Assembly (NCBI GenBank): GCA_024642285.1
Contig: JAHEBJ010000019.1
Location: forward strand, 1 to 39,109
Direction of reading: 5' to 3'
Length of the DNA stretch: 39,109 nt
From: Sphingobacteriales bacterium
Lineage (GTDB): Bacteria > Bacteroidota > Bacteroidia > Chitinophagales > Chitinophagaceae
The notes under the pieces are model-generated. The model had not been told where the DNA came from, made no database searches, and was given only the letters and a program-made list of their open reading frames with translations. This document shows, one piece after another, positions 1-9,042 of the stretch; the stretch's first letter is position 1, and the number at the start of each line of letters is the position of its first letter. The translations under genes were made by a program, and so were the position numbers.

Positions 1-594
1 AGCATTGAGTATCTGTTCTGGAGTAAATGCCTCATCGCTTCCTGGCAAGCCAAGCATGGCATTGTTAAAAAGCTTTTTCTTTTCTGCATCACCCATGGTT
101 TCAAACCTTGCGGTTGCATCACTTATTTCTGTATCAATATAATCCTTTTCTGCATCAGGTCTTTTTAATAAAAACAAATCGAATGCAATGAATGCGGCAC
201 GTTCAAAATACAATGCCTTACTTCCATCAGGTAAGGAATAAGAAACATCTGTTCTCAACCAATCCAGTATGGGCATAAAATTATAAGTAACCACTTTCAA
301 TCCGCAGGCAGCAACATTGCGCAAACTGGTTTTGTAATTTTCAATATACTGTTGATAGTTACCGTTTTGTTTTTTGATATCCTCATGCACAGGCAGGCTC
401 TCAATCACAGTCCAGCTAAGGTTAGCATCCTCAACCATTTTCTTTCGAATATTGATCTCTTCCACCGTCCATACCTCCCCCACAGGAACCTGGTGCAGGG
501 CTGTAACAACCCCGGTGCAACCCGATTGCCGGATATCGTTTAAACTTACAGTATCATTTGGTCCGAACCATCGCATAGTTTGCTCCATCAGCAT
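1..594 (-). CDS. uxuA: Mannonate dehydratase, N-terminal part (cut by window edge)
   Basis: The reading frame is open from the left edge to 594 and gives 198 residues that closely follow the first half of UxuA (about 390 residues in E. coli). Conserved stretches include [12 protein letters not shown] at the start, [10 protein letters not shown], and [13 protein letters not shown] near residue 105. UxuA dehydrates D-mannonate to 2-keto-3-deoxygluconate in the cytoplasm, the last step of the isomerase route for glucuronate. That fits a locus whose alpha-glucuronidases release (4-O-methyl)glucuronate. The start could be 594 or the in-frame ATG at 588, which matches the family's usual N-terminus better. 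It lies 51 bp after the GH43 gene, so it is probably the next gene of the same minus-strand train. The active-site half is outside the window. Confidence 0.93.
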   Translation of the reverse strand, partial: MLMEQTMRWFGPNDTVSLNDIRQSGCTGVVTALHQVPVGEVWTVEEINIRKKMVEDANLSWTVIESLPVHEDIKKQNGNYQQYIENYKTSLRNVAACGLKVVTYNFMPILDWLRTDVSYSLPDGSKALYFERAAFIAFDLFLLKRPDAEKDYIDTEISDATARFETMGDAEKKKLFNNAMLGLPGSDEAFTPEQILNA

Positions 595-645
595 TTGTAA
601 AGATTTTTTTTGCGTGTGTGAATGTGTAAATATAACCTTGAAAAT

Positions 646-1686
646 TTATTTTGCTTTATAAGGATCAATGGTTTGTATTTTTCCGTCTTCATCATAAGTA
701 AGTTCAGTCATTTTTACAGATCTTAAATGTGTAATGCCTTTGCTCAAACTGGAGTCGTGATAAAATAAATACCATTTGTCTTCAAACTCACATATTGAGT
801 GATGTGAGGTCCAGCCAACTACAGGATTTAATATGCGGCCCTTGTAAATGAATGGCCCGTAGGGATTATCAGCAATTGCATAACAGATAAAATGAGTGTC
901 GCCTGTTGAATAGGAGAAATAATATTTCCCTTTGTACTTGTGTAACCATGATGCCTCAAAAAATCTTCTTTTGTTATCACCTTGCAACAACGGTTTCCCG
1001 TTTTCATCCAGGATGATGGCATCCTTTGGTTCTTCAACAAACTCCAGCAGATCATCTGTAAGCCTTGCAACTTTTGCACATAGCGCCGGTTCATTATCTG
1101 CTGGAAGATGTGCAACCGGACTCATTTCTTCTTCAGCGTTAAAACTTCCGAACCTCCAACGCTGCAACTGTCCTCCCCAAATACCGCCAAAATACATGTA
1201 ATAACTGCCATCATCATCTTTAAATACGGCAGGATCTATGGAAAAACTTTTTCTTAAAGCCTGTGGTTGCGGAATAAACGGACCACTCGGTGAATAACTA
1301 ATGGCAACACCAATCCTGAAAATATCATCATGGTCTTTGGCGGGGAAATACAGGTAATATTTTCCATTTTTTTGTGCTGCATCAGGTGCCCACATTTGTT
1401 TTGATGCCCAGGGAACATCTTTAATGTGCAATGCAATTCCATGATCTGTTATTTCTTCACCGGGTTTACTTAATGACAACACATGATAATCTTCCATTGC
1501 AAAATGACTTCCCAAATCATCAAATGCATCACCGGCATCAATATCATGCGATGGATAAATATAAATTCGTCCATTGAATACGTGGGCCGAAGGGTCGGCT
1601 GTATAAATTTTTGTAATCAATGGTTGCGATACAGCTCTTCTATCCAAGTCATCAAAATCAATATGTTCAACGGGATCCTCAGGCAT
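646..1686 (-). CDS. GH43 family beta-xylosidase/arabinofuranosidase, cytoplasmic
   Basis: A 346-residue single-domain GH43 five-bladed propeller. The three acidic residues expected for this inverting family are visible: Asp31 in TADPSAHVF (general base), Asp151 in SIDPAVF (pKa modulator) and Glu244 in FFEASWLHKY (general acid). No signal peptide or membrane segment is seen at the N-terminus, so it should act in the cytoplasm. The gene follows a GPH-type symporter by 20 bp. The natural reading is that xylobiose or short xylo-oligosaccharides are imported and then split here to xylose for XylA/XylB. It resembles GH43 subfamily 1 members, but subfamily and preference (xylose versus arabinose) cannot be settled by eye. 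It differs from the exported GH43 at 34154-35815, which carries an extra C-terminal domain. Confidence 0.9.
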   Translation of the reverse strand: MPEDPVEHIDFDDLDRRAVSQPLITKIYTADPSAHVFNGRIYIYPSHDIDAGDAFDDLGSHFAMEDYHVLSLSKPGEEITDHGIALHIKDVPWASKQMWAPDAAQKNGKYYLYFPAKDHDDIFRIGVAISYSPSGPFIPQPQALRKSFSIDPAVFKDDDGSYYMYFGGIWGGQLQRWRFGSFNAEEEMSPVAHLPADNEPALCAKVARLTDDLLEFVEEPKDAIILDENGKPLLQGDNKRRFFEASWLHKYKGKYYFSYSTGDTHFICYAIADNPYGPFIYKGRILNPVVGWTSHHSICEFEDKWYLFYHDSSLSKGITHLRSVKMTELTYDEDGKIQTIDPYKAK

Positions 1687-1706
1687 GAAAAAAAAATTAA
1701 ACTTTA

Positions 1707-3161
1707 TTATTCGCTCGATCTTCTTGTTGTCAAATCGTTTTCGATTTGTGTTTCCATCTTTTTATTTATTACGTAAAAGAAAAGTAAGCCGGCTCCAGCT
1801 AAAAAGAAAACAGCGGGGTAAACACTTACAAGCATTTTTATTCCGTTAAGAGCTGATTGGGGTTGCCCCGTTGTACTGTTAGGCACATACTTATATGATC
1901 CCAACAACCCGGTTAACACGGAACTACCTATAGTTAGCCCTGCTTTCAATCCTACCATCATGGCAGAAAAAATAATGGCTGTTGCCCTTCGGTTATTTTT
2001 CCATTCGCTGAAGTCAGCAACATCAGCAATCATTGCCCAAAGCAGTGGAATAGTAATTCCGTAGAAAAAACCATGCAGAATTTGTGAGGCGAAGATCAAT
2101 TTTACTGAAACTGGCGGAAAGAAATAAAAAGCCAGTATGAATATAGTAGAAATAAATAAAGCAATTCCAAACACATCTCTTTTCCCATATTTGTCGGCAA
2201 ACTTTTTTGACAAAGTAATACCGACAATCATGAAAATAATTCCACCGGCGTTAAATAAACCAAGCCCTGCTGATACCGGATCTTCCCCAAAGAAATTAAT
2301 ACCTACATCTGAAAAAGCATTTAAAACAGGATTGATAAATGTTGTAAGACTTTCTTTGTTTACATAATTCTCGAAATAATAAACATATGCGCCGCCTTTA
2401 AGGGCCAATGTTATAAATACAAGCAAAGTGAGTACAAGCATTAAGATCCATGGCCTGTTCCTGCTCAGATCTCTTAAATCCTGAATGAGAGTGGATTTTT
2501 GTTCGGGCTTTGGAACTATACGTTCTCTTGTTGTAATAAAAGTAATGAGCAACATTATTATTCCAACTATGGCCATCCAGGTAAAAACTTTTTCCATACC
2601 TATGGCCATTTGTTCGGGCCTGCCACCTCCTCCTACTGATTTTATTATGGGATACATGAAGACCTGCACAAAAAACTGGGCAAACATAACCGCAACAAAA
2701 CGATAAGCCGACATACTGTTGCGTTCTTTCATATCGCCTGTAATTACTCCGCTTAATGCACCATAGGGAAGATTATTTGCGGCATACAATAACAACAGCA
2801 GCGTGTAAGTAACTGCCGCATAAATGAATTTGCCTTTGTATGAAAAAGCCGGTGTTGAGAAAGCGAGTAATGCCACAACCCCCAATGGAACTGCAGTCCA
2901 CAATATCCATGGCCTGAATTTTCCCCAACGGGAATTAGTGCGATCAGCCAATGCGCCGATCAACGGATTAAACCCAAAAGCCGCTACAAGTCCTACAACT
3001 AAAATGATAACCGAAGCGTCTTCTGACTTTAAACCATAAATATCCGTATAAAAAAAAGCCAGGTAGGTTACCAATGTTTGAAAAACCAGGTTAGCAGCAA
3101 GGTCACCAAGACTGTAACCGACTTTTTCTTTTACAGATAGTTTTTGAGAGATCACATTCAT
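1707..3161 (-). CDS. GPH-family (MelB-like) sugar:cation symporter
   Basis: A 484-residue inner-membrane protein with about 12 hydrophobic segments. The N-terminal region (VKEKVGYSLGDLAANLVFQ, then FFYTDIYGL) and the loop NPLIGALADRTNSRWGKFRPW near residues 65-85 are typical of the glycoside-pentoside-hexuronide:cation symporter family, which includes MelB and XynB/XylP-type pentoside carriers. It lies between a GH10 xylanase (30 bp upstream) and a cytoplasmic GH43 (20 bp downstream), so import of xylobiose or other xylosides is the likely role. Glucuronide import is an alternative, because uxuA follows in the same train. The ion used and the exact substrate are not readable from the sequence. 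Confidence 0.88.
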   Translation of the reverse strand: MNVISQKLSVKEKVGYSLGDLAANLVFQTLVTYLAFFYTDIYGLKSEDASVIILVVGLVAAFGFNPLIGALADRTNSRWGKFRPWILWTAVPLGVVALLAFSTPAFSYKGKFIYAAVTYTLLLLLYAANNLPYGALSGVITGDMKERNSMSAYRFVAVMFAQFFVQVFMYPIIKSVGGGGRPEQMAIGMEKVFTWMAIVGIIMLLITFITTRERIVPKPEQKSTLIQDLRDLSRNRPWILMLVLTLLVFITLALKGGAYVYYFENYVNKESLTTFINPVLNAFSDVGINFFGEDPVSAGLGLFNAGGIIFMIVGITLSKKFADKYGKRDVFGIALFISTIFILAFYFFPPVSVKLIFASQILHGFFYGITIPLLWAMIADVADFSEWKNNRRATAIIFSAMMVGLKAGLTIGSSVLTGLLGSYKYVPNSTTGQPQSALNGIKMLVSVYPAVFFLAGAGLLFFYVINKKMETQIENDLTTRRSSE

Positions 3162-3191
3162 ATTTGTTGATTTGCAGGCTTATAAGATGGA

Positions 3192-4346
3192 TTAGTTTGA
3201 TTTTAAAGCAATGACTTTATCAAATGCAGGTTTGGGCTTAAAGTTTCTGTCGAACAGCAACGGATAATTGGTTCTGCCTTTTATAGGCCAGCCGTTCAGC
3301 CATGATTGCCCGTCATTTACTCCCCAAAAAGTAATGCGTTCAATCTTGTCTTTATGTTTTATAAATATTTTGAATAGGTTTTCGTAAGCCTTGGCCAGCT
3401 TAACCTGTAAGGAATCGGGCAACCCACTGGGATATGGGTTCATAAAAGGACTTCCTGGAAAATTCTGGTTTACGTCAGCACCCTGCAAATCCCAGGGATT
3501 GGGTAATACTGTTATATCAAGTTCTGTAATACTAACTTTTAAACCCAGCTCTGCATATTCAACAATACTTTTTTCAATATCATCAAAAGGTATTCCATCA
3601 ACTTTCCAATGCCCTTGAATGCCTACGCCATCAATTTTAGTTCCGGTTGCCTGTATCTTTTTTATCAAGGCGATGGCTCCTGCTCTTTTCTTTGGCTGTT
3701 CATTATTATAGTCATTATAATAAAGTTCTGCATCGGGTGCAGCTTTTGCAGCCAGTTCAAAAGCTTTACGTAAATAATCTTCTCCAAGTAAATCCAGAAA
3801 AATTGATTTACGCAAGGTGCCATCTTCATTCAGAGCTTCATTAACCACATCCCAACTTTTAATTTTTCCTGCATACCTTCCTGCAACAGTGGTAATGTGA
3901 TTAATCATAAATTGCATCAATGAATCGGCACTTTTTATTTTACTTACAAACGGAGAAAGTTGACTATGCCAGATCAGTGTATGTCCTACCAAAAACATGC
4001 TGTGTTTTTTTCCATACTCAACATATTTATCAGCCAGGTCAAAATTATATTTATCCCAAACCGGGTGAATCACTTCGCATTTCATAATATTTTCTGGTGT
4101 GATGGCATTGAATTGCTGCGGAATTAAAAACACCGAGCCTGACTCTTTCTCTTCTATCTGCGGAATATTTAATGCAGTGCCGATCAGAAAATCATTTTGA
4201 TATGCCTGTTTTAACGAAGGTGTTTGTGTAATTGTCTTATCTGCCTTGTAGCAACTTGCGAACAAAGCAATTTTATCATTATCAATTTGCATGATCAAAA
4301 CTGCTGATAAAGCCAAAACAATTTTTGTATTCAAAAACAGTTTCAT
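3192..4346 (-). CDS. GH10 endo-1,4-beta-xylanase (left arm)
   Basis: A 384-residue protein that is almost entirely a GH10 TIM barrel. Family signatures are FNAITPENIMK (about residue 79), VGHTLIWHSQLSPF (about 120), WDVVNEALNEDG with acid/base Glu170, and ITELDITVLP with nucleophile Glu275. WGVNDGQSWLNGWP (about 341) closes the aglycone side. It cleaves internal beta-1,4 bonds of xylan or large xylo-oligosaccharides. The N-terminus has a hydrophobic stretch (residues 8-20) followed by charged residues (IDNDK) and a second hydrophobic patch ending in Cys32. Export is likely, but the signal is unusual, and a lipoprotein signal at FASC is possible yet weak. It lies 56 bp after the SSS symporter gene and is a diverged paralogue of the GH10 at 30199-31356. 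Confidence 0.93.
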   Translation of the reverse strand: MKLFLNTKIVLALSAVLIMQIDNDKIALFASCYKADKTITQTPSLKQAYQNDFLIGTALNIPQIEEKESGSVFLIPQQFNAITPENIMKCEVIHPVWDKYNFDLADKYVEYGKKHSMFLVGHTLIWHSQLSPFVSKIKSADSLMQFMINHITTVAGRYAGKIKSWDVVNEALNEDGTLRKSIFLDLLGEDYLRKAFELAAKAAPDAELYYNDYNNEQPKKRAGAIALIKKIQATGTKIDGVGIQGHWKVDGIPFDDIEKSIVEYAELGLKVSITELDITVLPNPWDLQGADVNQNFPGSPFMNPYPSGLPDSLQVKLAKAYENLFKIFIKHKDKIERITFWGVNDGQSWLNGWPIKGRTNYPLLFDRNFKPKPAFDKVIALKSN

Positions 4347-4402
4347 CTAATTAGTTTAACACTTTTAATAAATAATTTTTTTTCTGCACAGACATATTAT
4401 AA

Positions 4403-6040
4403 TCAGCCCCTGAAATATACCAGCACAGAAATAACAATAGCAGCCAGAAGCAATGAAACAATCACATCCCATTTACTGAAACTGTTTTTTGCTTCTGCCT
4501 TTTGCTCCGGAGATAATGTACCCCAGGTTAATCCCTTAATTTGTTCCGCATCCGGCTTTTTAGTTGCCAGACTTACAATTGAACAAACTGCAACACATGC
4601 TAAAAACATATAGATAGCCATGTGTGCAAAATTTACTGAGGCAAATGTTGCAAATGGACCGGACGCACCATCAATAAGCGTCCCATTATCCATAAAAAAT
4701 AATTCCGAAATTATTCTTACAGTTGCCATTAATAATCCAAACAATAGAGTAGCAATAGCGCCTTTAGCATTAACACGTTTCCACAAAATACCAAGCAGAA
4801 AAACAGCTGTAATTGGCGGAGCAATATATGCCTGAACACTTTGTAAATACTGATACAAAACACCTCCGCCGATTTTCTGCATTATGGGAATCCACAGCAT
4901 TCCCAGGATAACAATAATGCCAGTTGCAATTCTTCCTGTACGCACCAGTTTTTCTTCGGGCGTATCGGGATACATTTTTTTGAAGATGTCGACCGTAAAT
5001 AAAGTAGATGCAGAATTAAAAACCGACGCCAATGAGCTCATCAATGCAGCCATCAATCCGCCGGCGACTAAACCTTTTAATCCGGCAGGTAATAAATATT
5101 GAACCAGCGTTGGAAAAACTTCATCACTTTTATTATATGTAATCAATCCTTTTTGTTTGAGTGCATAAGCAATGATGCCCGGAACCAGAAAAATGAAAAT
5201 GGGTGTTAGCTTTAAATAGGCACCGAATATTGCCCCCCTTCTGCCTATTTTAATATTATGCGCTGCTAAAGTTCTTTGTACGATATATTGATCGGTACAC
5301 CAATACCATATTCCCACTATTGTTCCGCCAAATAACATCCCTGTCCATGGGAATTGTGCATCACTGGAAGGACGCCACATATTAAAATGACTGCTGCCAG
5401 CTGTAGCTTTTAATTCTGCCCAACCTCCCACTGCATTCAATCCCATGATGGTGATCAGAGCTGCACCAATCAACAAAATTATCGTTTGAAAAGCTTCAGT
5501 ATACACTACAGCCCTCATACCGCCTAATATTGTGTACAGCCCGGTAACTACAACGATAATGATCGCCCCCTCTAAAAATCCAATGCCCAGCAATTGCGAA
5601 ACAACAATACCTCCAGCATAAATTGTTACAGAAACTTTAGTTAGTACATAACCAGCAATTGAAAATAAAGAGAGAAACCACCTTGACCGGCTGTCGAATC
5701 TTTTCTCTAAAAATTCAGGCATGGTGAATGCACCACTTCGCATGTAAAAAGGAAGAAAGAACCAACCCAATAACAATACGATCCACGCATGCAGTTCATA
5801 GTGCGCCATGGGCATTCCGCTTTCGGCACCAGTACCAGCGAGACCTACAACGTGCTCTGAACCTATGTTTGAGGCAAAGATGGAAGCACCAATCACAAAC
5901 CAGCCAACATTTCGTCCGGCCAGGAAATAATCTTCGGTGGTATTATTTTTTTGCCTCATTACCCACCAGGCAATACCCAGCAGGATAAGGAAGTAACCAC
6001 CCAGCACTATCCAGTCGAGTGATTGCATAGCATTATTCAT
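4403..6040 (-). CDS. Sodium:solute symporter (SSS/SLC5 family), probable xylose importer
   Basis: A 545-residue polytopic inner-membrane protein with about 13-14 hydrophobic segments. It begins with a first helix at LDWIVLGGYFLILLGIAWW, then TTEDYFLAGRNVGWFVIGAS and ASNIGSEHVVGLAG, all typical of SGLT-like sugar:sodium symporters. The conserved MPEFLEKRFDSRS and MAALMSSLASVFNSASTLF regions are also present. Sodium-driven uptake of a monosaccharide is the family role. The xylA gene ends 15 bp before its start, so xylose is the most economical substrate, but galactose or glucose cannot be excluded. The start at 6040 (MNNAMQ) has an in-frame alternative ATG four codons later. It provides a second inner-membrane carrier beside the GPH symporter in the same train. 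Confidence 0.9.
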   Translation of the reverse strand: MNNAMQSLDWIVLGGYFLILLGIAWWVMRQKNNTTEDYFLAGRNVGWFVIGASIFASNIGSEHVVGLAGTGAESGMPMAHYELHAWIVLLLGWFFLPFYMRSGAFTMPEFLEKRFDSRSRWFLSLFSIAGYVLTKVSVTIYAGGIVVSQLLGIGFLEGAIIIVVVTGLYTILGGMRAVVYTEAFQTIILLIGAALITIMGLNAVGGWAELKATAGSSHFNMWRPSSDAQFPWTGMLFGGTIVGIWYWCTDQYIVQRTLAAHNIKIGRRGAIFGAYLKLTPIFIFLVPGIIAYALKQKGLITYNKSDEVFPTLVQYLLPAGLKGLVAGGLMAALMSSLASVFNSASTLFTVDIFKKMYPDTPEEKLVRTGRIATGIIVILGMLWIPIMQKIGGGVLYQYLQSVQAYIAPPITAVFLLGILWKRVNAKGAIATLLFGLLMATVRIISELFFMDNGTLIDGASGPFATFASVNFAHMAIYMFLACVAVCSIVSLATKKPDAEQIKGLTWGTLSPEQKAEAKNSFSKWDVIVSLLLAAIVISVLVYFRG

Positions 6041-6055
6041 AACAGTTGGTTTAGT

Positions 6056-7384
6056 CTATATGAATCGGTTAATGATATTTTCCATGTACTCCTGTTTGCC
6101 ACTTAATACAGCTGGTTCACCATTTTGCACAGCATAATCTCTGAGATTTTCCAGCGAGAGTTTTCCCTCTTCAAACTCTTTTCCTTTGCCATAGTCGAAA
6201 GAAGCGTATCGGTGTGATCTTATTTTTTTAAAATCAGATTTTTGCAAAATATTATCTGCCACTATCAACGCTCTTGCAAAACTGTCTATGCCACCAATAT
6301 GTGCATAAAAAAGATCAGCTGCATCGGTTGAATTTCTCCGGATCTTTGCATCAAAATTGATACCACCACCTTTGAAGCCACCAGCTTCTAAAACCACCAA
6401 CATTATCTCTGTAAGTTCATTTATGTTATTGGGGAACTGATCGGTATCCCAACCGTTTTGGTAATCGCCACGATTGGCGTCCATACTACCCAGTAACCCA
6501 GCGTCGGCTGCTGCCTGTAGTTCATGCTGCATCGTATGTCCTGCAAGGGTTGCATGGTTTACTTCAATATTAAGGCTAAAATCATTTAACAGATTATACT
6601 GGCGTAAAAAACCAATTACCGTTTCACTATCGTAATCATATTGATGTTTGGATGGTTCACAAGGTTTAGGTTCGATGAAAAACTGTCCCTTAAAACCACT
6701 CCGTCTTGCATAATCTTTTGCTGTGTGCAGGAATTTAGCCAAATGCTCTTTCTCTCTTTTCATGTTTGTATTCAATAAACTCATATACCCTTCCCGCCCC
6801 CCCCAAAAAACATAATTCTCTCCGCCTAAAGCAATAGTTGCATCCAACGCAGCCTTTACCTGAGCACCTGCATGTGCCAATACATGGAAATCGGGGTTTG
6901 TTGAAGCGCCGTTCATATAACGCCTGTTGGAAAATAAATTAGCTGTACCCCATAATAATTTTACACCACTTGCTTCTTGCTTTTCTTTTAGGAAAGAAGT
7001 AATTGCCTGCAACCGTTTTTCATTTTCGGCTACATCATTGGTATAGTCAACAGCATCCACATCATGAAAGCAATAAAAGGGTAAACCCAGTTTTGTAATA
7101 AACTCAAATGCCGCATCGGCCTTATCTTTTGCCCTTTCAACTGCATCTGTCTTGTTATCCCACGGAAAAATATGTGTTGGTTCACCAAACGGATCGGCGC
7201 CGTTGCCAACAAATGAATGCCAGTAAGCAACAGCAAAACGTAAATGATCTTTCATGGTTTTGCCGGCTACTATTTTATCTTCGTCATACCAACGATATGC
7301 CAAAGGATTATCCGTATCGTTTCCTTCAAATTTTATTTGAGGTATCTCTTTAAAGAATTCAATTTGTCCTGTTACAATTTTCAT
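6056..7384 (-). CDS. xylA: Xylose isomerase
   Basis: A 442-residue class II xylose isomerase of normal length. It interconverts D-xylose and D-xylulose in the cytoplasm using two divalent metal ions. Visible signatures are YCFHDVD with catalytic His107 and Asp110, [26 protein letters not shown] with metal-binding Glu and the conserved Lys, [13 protein letters not shown], and [18 protein letters not shown] near the C-terminal metal site. The start at 7384 is preceded by an A/G-rich AAGAAG stretch. It follows xylB by 15 bp and precedes the SSS symporter gene by 15 bp, a compact xylB-xylA-transporter block. The sequence contains an eight-base C run (6797-6804 on the plus strand) in the VFWGG codons, and the frame is intact there. 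Confidence 0.97.
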   Translation of the reverse strand: MKIVTGQIEFFKEIPQIKFEGNDTDNPLAYRWYDEDKIVAGKTMKDHLRFAVAYWHSFVGNGADPFGEPTHIFPWDNKTDAVERAKDKADAAFEFITKLGLPFYCFHDVDAVDYTNDVAENEKRLQAITSFLKEKQEASGVKLLWGTANLFSNRRYMNGASTNPDFHVLAHAGAQVKAALDATIALGGENYVFWGGREGYMSLLNTNMKREKEHLAKFLHTAKDYARRSGFKGQFFIEPKPCEPSKHQYDYDSETVIGFLRQYNLLNDFSLNIEVNHATLAGHTMQHELQAAADAGLLGSMDANRGDYQNGWDTDQFPNNINELTEIMLVVLEAGGFKGGGINFDAKIRRNSTDAADLFYAHIGGIDSFARALIVADNILQKSDFKKIRSHRYASFDYGKGKEFEEGKLSLENLRDYAVQNGEPAVLSGKQEYMENIINRFI

Positions 7385-7399
7385 CTTCTTTTTTTTAAA

Positions 7400-8914
7400 T
7401 TAACCTATGTTTATCAGATCATTTATTTTATTCTGGCTATCGAGTTTTTCGTGAAGATATTCTCTCCATTCCTGGTATAGGATTTCGCAGATATTTTTAT
7501 CCTGGGGTACTACACTATCAATTGGTTTTCTGTTGTTAAATGCCGAAGTTGTATCAGAAAAAATACCTGCCCCAACACCAGCTCCCAAAGCCGCTCCATA
7601 ACTTCCATCTCCCTCGTAAAATTCAACAGAAGTTCCGGTAACGTTTGCAAAAGATTGTGAAAACACTTCACTTAAAAAAAGATTTGCTTTTCCCGCTCGA
7701 ATGATTGTCGGGTTCATACCATTCTCTCTCATAATATCCAACCCGTACCTGAATGCAAAAGCAACTCCTTCCTGCGTAGCCCTTACCAGATGAGCTTCTG
7801 TATGTATATTAAAATCCAGATTTTGAAAATGTGCTCCAATCTGTTGATTATTCAACATTCGCTCTGCACCATTTCCAAAGGGAATTGCATGCAAGCCGTT
7901 TGAGCCGGGGGCTATTTTTGCTGCCGCATTATTCAATTCAGCATAGCTTCTGTTTGACCCAACCAGGTTCTTTATCCAGCGGTTAAAAATACCTGCACCA
8001 TTTATACATAATAAAATCCCTATCCTGTTTTTTTGTGCAGAGTAGTTAACGTGTGCAAAACTATTGATACGTGACTGGTGGTCATATTTTAGTTGATCAC
8101 TTATTCCATAGATAACACCACTTGTTCCCGCGGTTGCAGCAACCTCTCCGGGTTGCAGTACATTTAATGAAAACGCGTTGTTAAGCTGATCACCTGCTTT
8201 ATATGAAACTGAAATTCCTGATTTAAGAGACAATCTGTTTGCAACAGTTTCCTTTAATATTCCATGAGAAGAAAACAAAGGTTGTATCTGAGGAAATACA
8301 GATTGATCAAAACCAAAATAACGCAGTAGATTTTCAGACATACTGTTACTGCGAAAATCCCAGAATATCCCCTCGGATAATGCAGACACAGTTGTTGTAA
8401 TATCACCGGTCAGTTTCATAGCAATAAAATCTCCCGGCAACATAACTTTATCGATCTTTTCATAAATAGCCGGTTCATTTTCTTTAATCCAGGCAAGTTT
8501 TGATGCAGTAAAATTCCCAGGAGAATTCAGTAAGTGATACAAACAATTTTCGGTCCCTAAATGTTCAAAAGCTTCATCGCCTGTTTTCACAGCACGGCTG
8601 TCACACCAGATGATCGAGTTTCTTAAAACATGTTGTTCTTTATCAACCAACACCAAACCATGCATTTGATATGCAATTCCTATTGTCGCAATATCTTTCG
8701 TGTCATAAAGACCTGTGGCGTTACATTTAAGAATTGCCTGTTTTACATTCTCCCACCAATGGTCAGGACTTTGTTCGGCCCATCCTGAACTTACAGAAAT
8801 AATTTCCATTTCTGTTTCGGGGTACTGAACTGCAGCTACACATTTTTGAGTTGCTGCATCCAACACAGAAACTTTTACTGAAGACGTACCCAGATCAATC
8901 CCTAATAATAACAT
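7400..8914 (-). CDS. xylB: Xylulokinase (FGGY carbohydrate kinase)
   Basis: A 504-residue FGGY-family sugar kinase. The N-terminal phosphate-binding motif GIDLGTSS is at residues 5-12, QMHG at 83-86, and WCDSRA around 103-108. The probable catalytic Asp242 is in AGDQLNNAF, followed by an ATP-binding TAGTSG at 261-266. The C-terminal GDGSYGAALGAGVGAG closes the second domain. QMHG and the immediate xylA neighbour favour xylulokinase over other FGGY kinases. It phosphorylates D-xylulose to xylulose 5-phosphate, which feeds the pentose phosphate pathway. It is separated from susD by 128 bp that contain a possible hairpin terminator, so it may be expressed at a different level from susCD. Confidence 0.95.
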   Translation of the reverse strand: MLLLGIDLGTSSVKVSVLDAATQKCVAAVQYPETEMEIISVSSGWAEQSPDHWWENVKQAILKCNATGLYDTKDIATIGIAYQMHGLVLVDKEQHVLRNSIIWCDSRAVKTGDEAFEHLGTENCLYHLLNSPGNFTASKLAWIKENEPAIYEKIDKVMLPGDFIAMKLTGDITTTVSALSEGIFWDFRSNSMSENLLRYFGFDQSVFPQIQPLFSSHGILKETVANRLSLKSGISVSYKAGDQLNNAFSLNVLQPGEVAATAGTSGVIYGISDQLKYDHQSRINSFAHVNYSAQKNRIGILLCINGAGIFNRWIKNLVGSNRSYAELNNAAAKIAPGSNGLHAIPFGNGAERMLNNQQIGAHFQNLDFNIHTEAHLVRATQEGVAFAFRYGLDIMRENGMNPTIIRAGKANLFLSEVFSQSFANVTGTSVEFYEGDGSYGAALGAGVGAGIFSDTTSAFNNRKPIDSVVPQDKNICEILYQEWREYLHEKLDSQNKINDLINIG

Positions 8915-8954
8915 GCTACATTTTGATGATTAAATTAATCACTAAAGCCGAATT

Positions 8955-8987
8955 AAAAAAGGAGGATGTACCAAGCCACCCCCCTCC
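8955..8987 (-). terminator. Possible weak terminator/attenuator between susD and xylB
   Basis: On the minus strand, GGAGG (8987-8983) can pair with CCTCC (8965-8961), followed at once by a run of six T (8960-8955). The stem is only 5 bp and the loop is 17 nt and G-rich, so this is weaker than a classic terminator. It lies in the longest gap of the left train and could reduce transcription from susCD into xylBA. Confidence 0.35.
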
Positions 8988-9042
8988 AAACGACTGCATA
9001 TATGAGAAAACTAACTGCCTAAATATTTGTGACACGCATTAA

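Noticed and set aside
510..527. GCAACCCGATTGC, similar to the LacI operator
   Set aside because: It has one extra base in the centre, which breaks the operator spacing, and it lies within the uxuA coding sequence where the residues are family-conserved.
6797..6804. Run of eight C in xylA as a possible phase-variable or frameshifted site
   Set aside because: The xylA frame is intact and the run encodes the conserved VFWGG residues. A single tract gives no evidence of variation.
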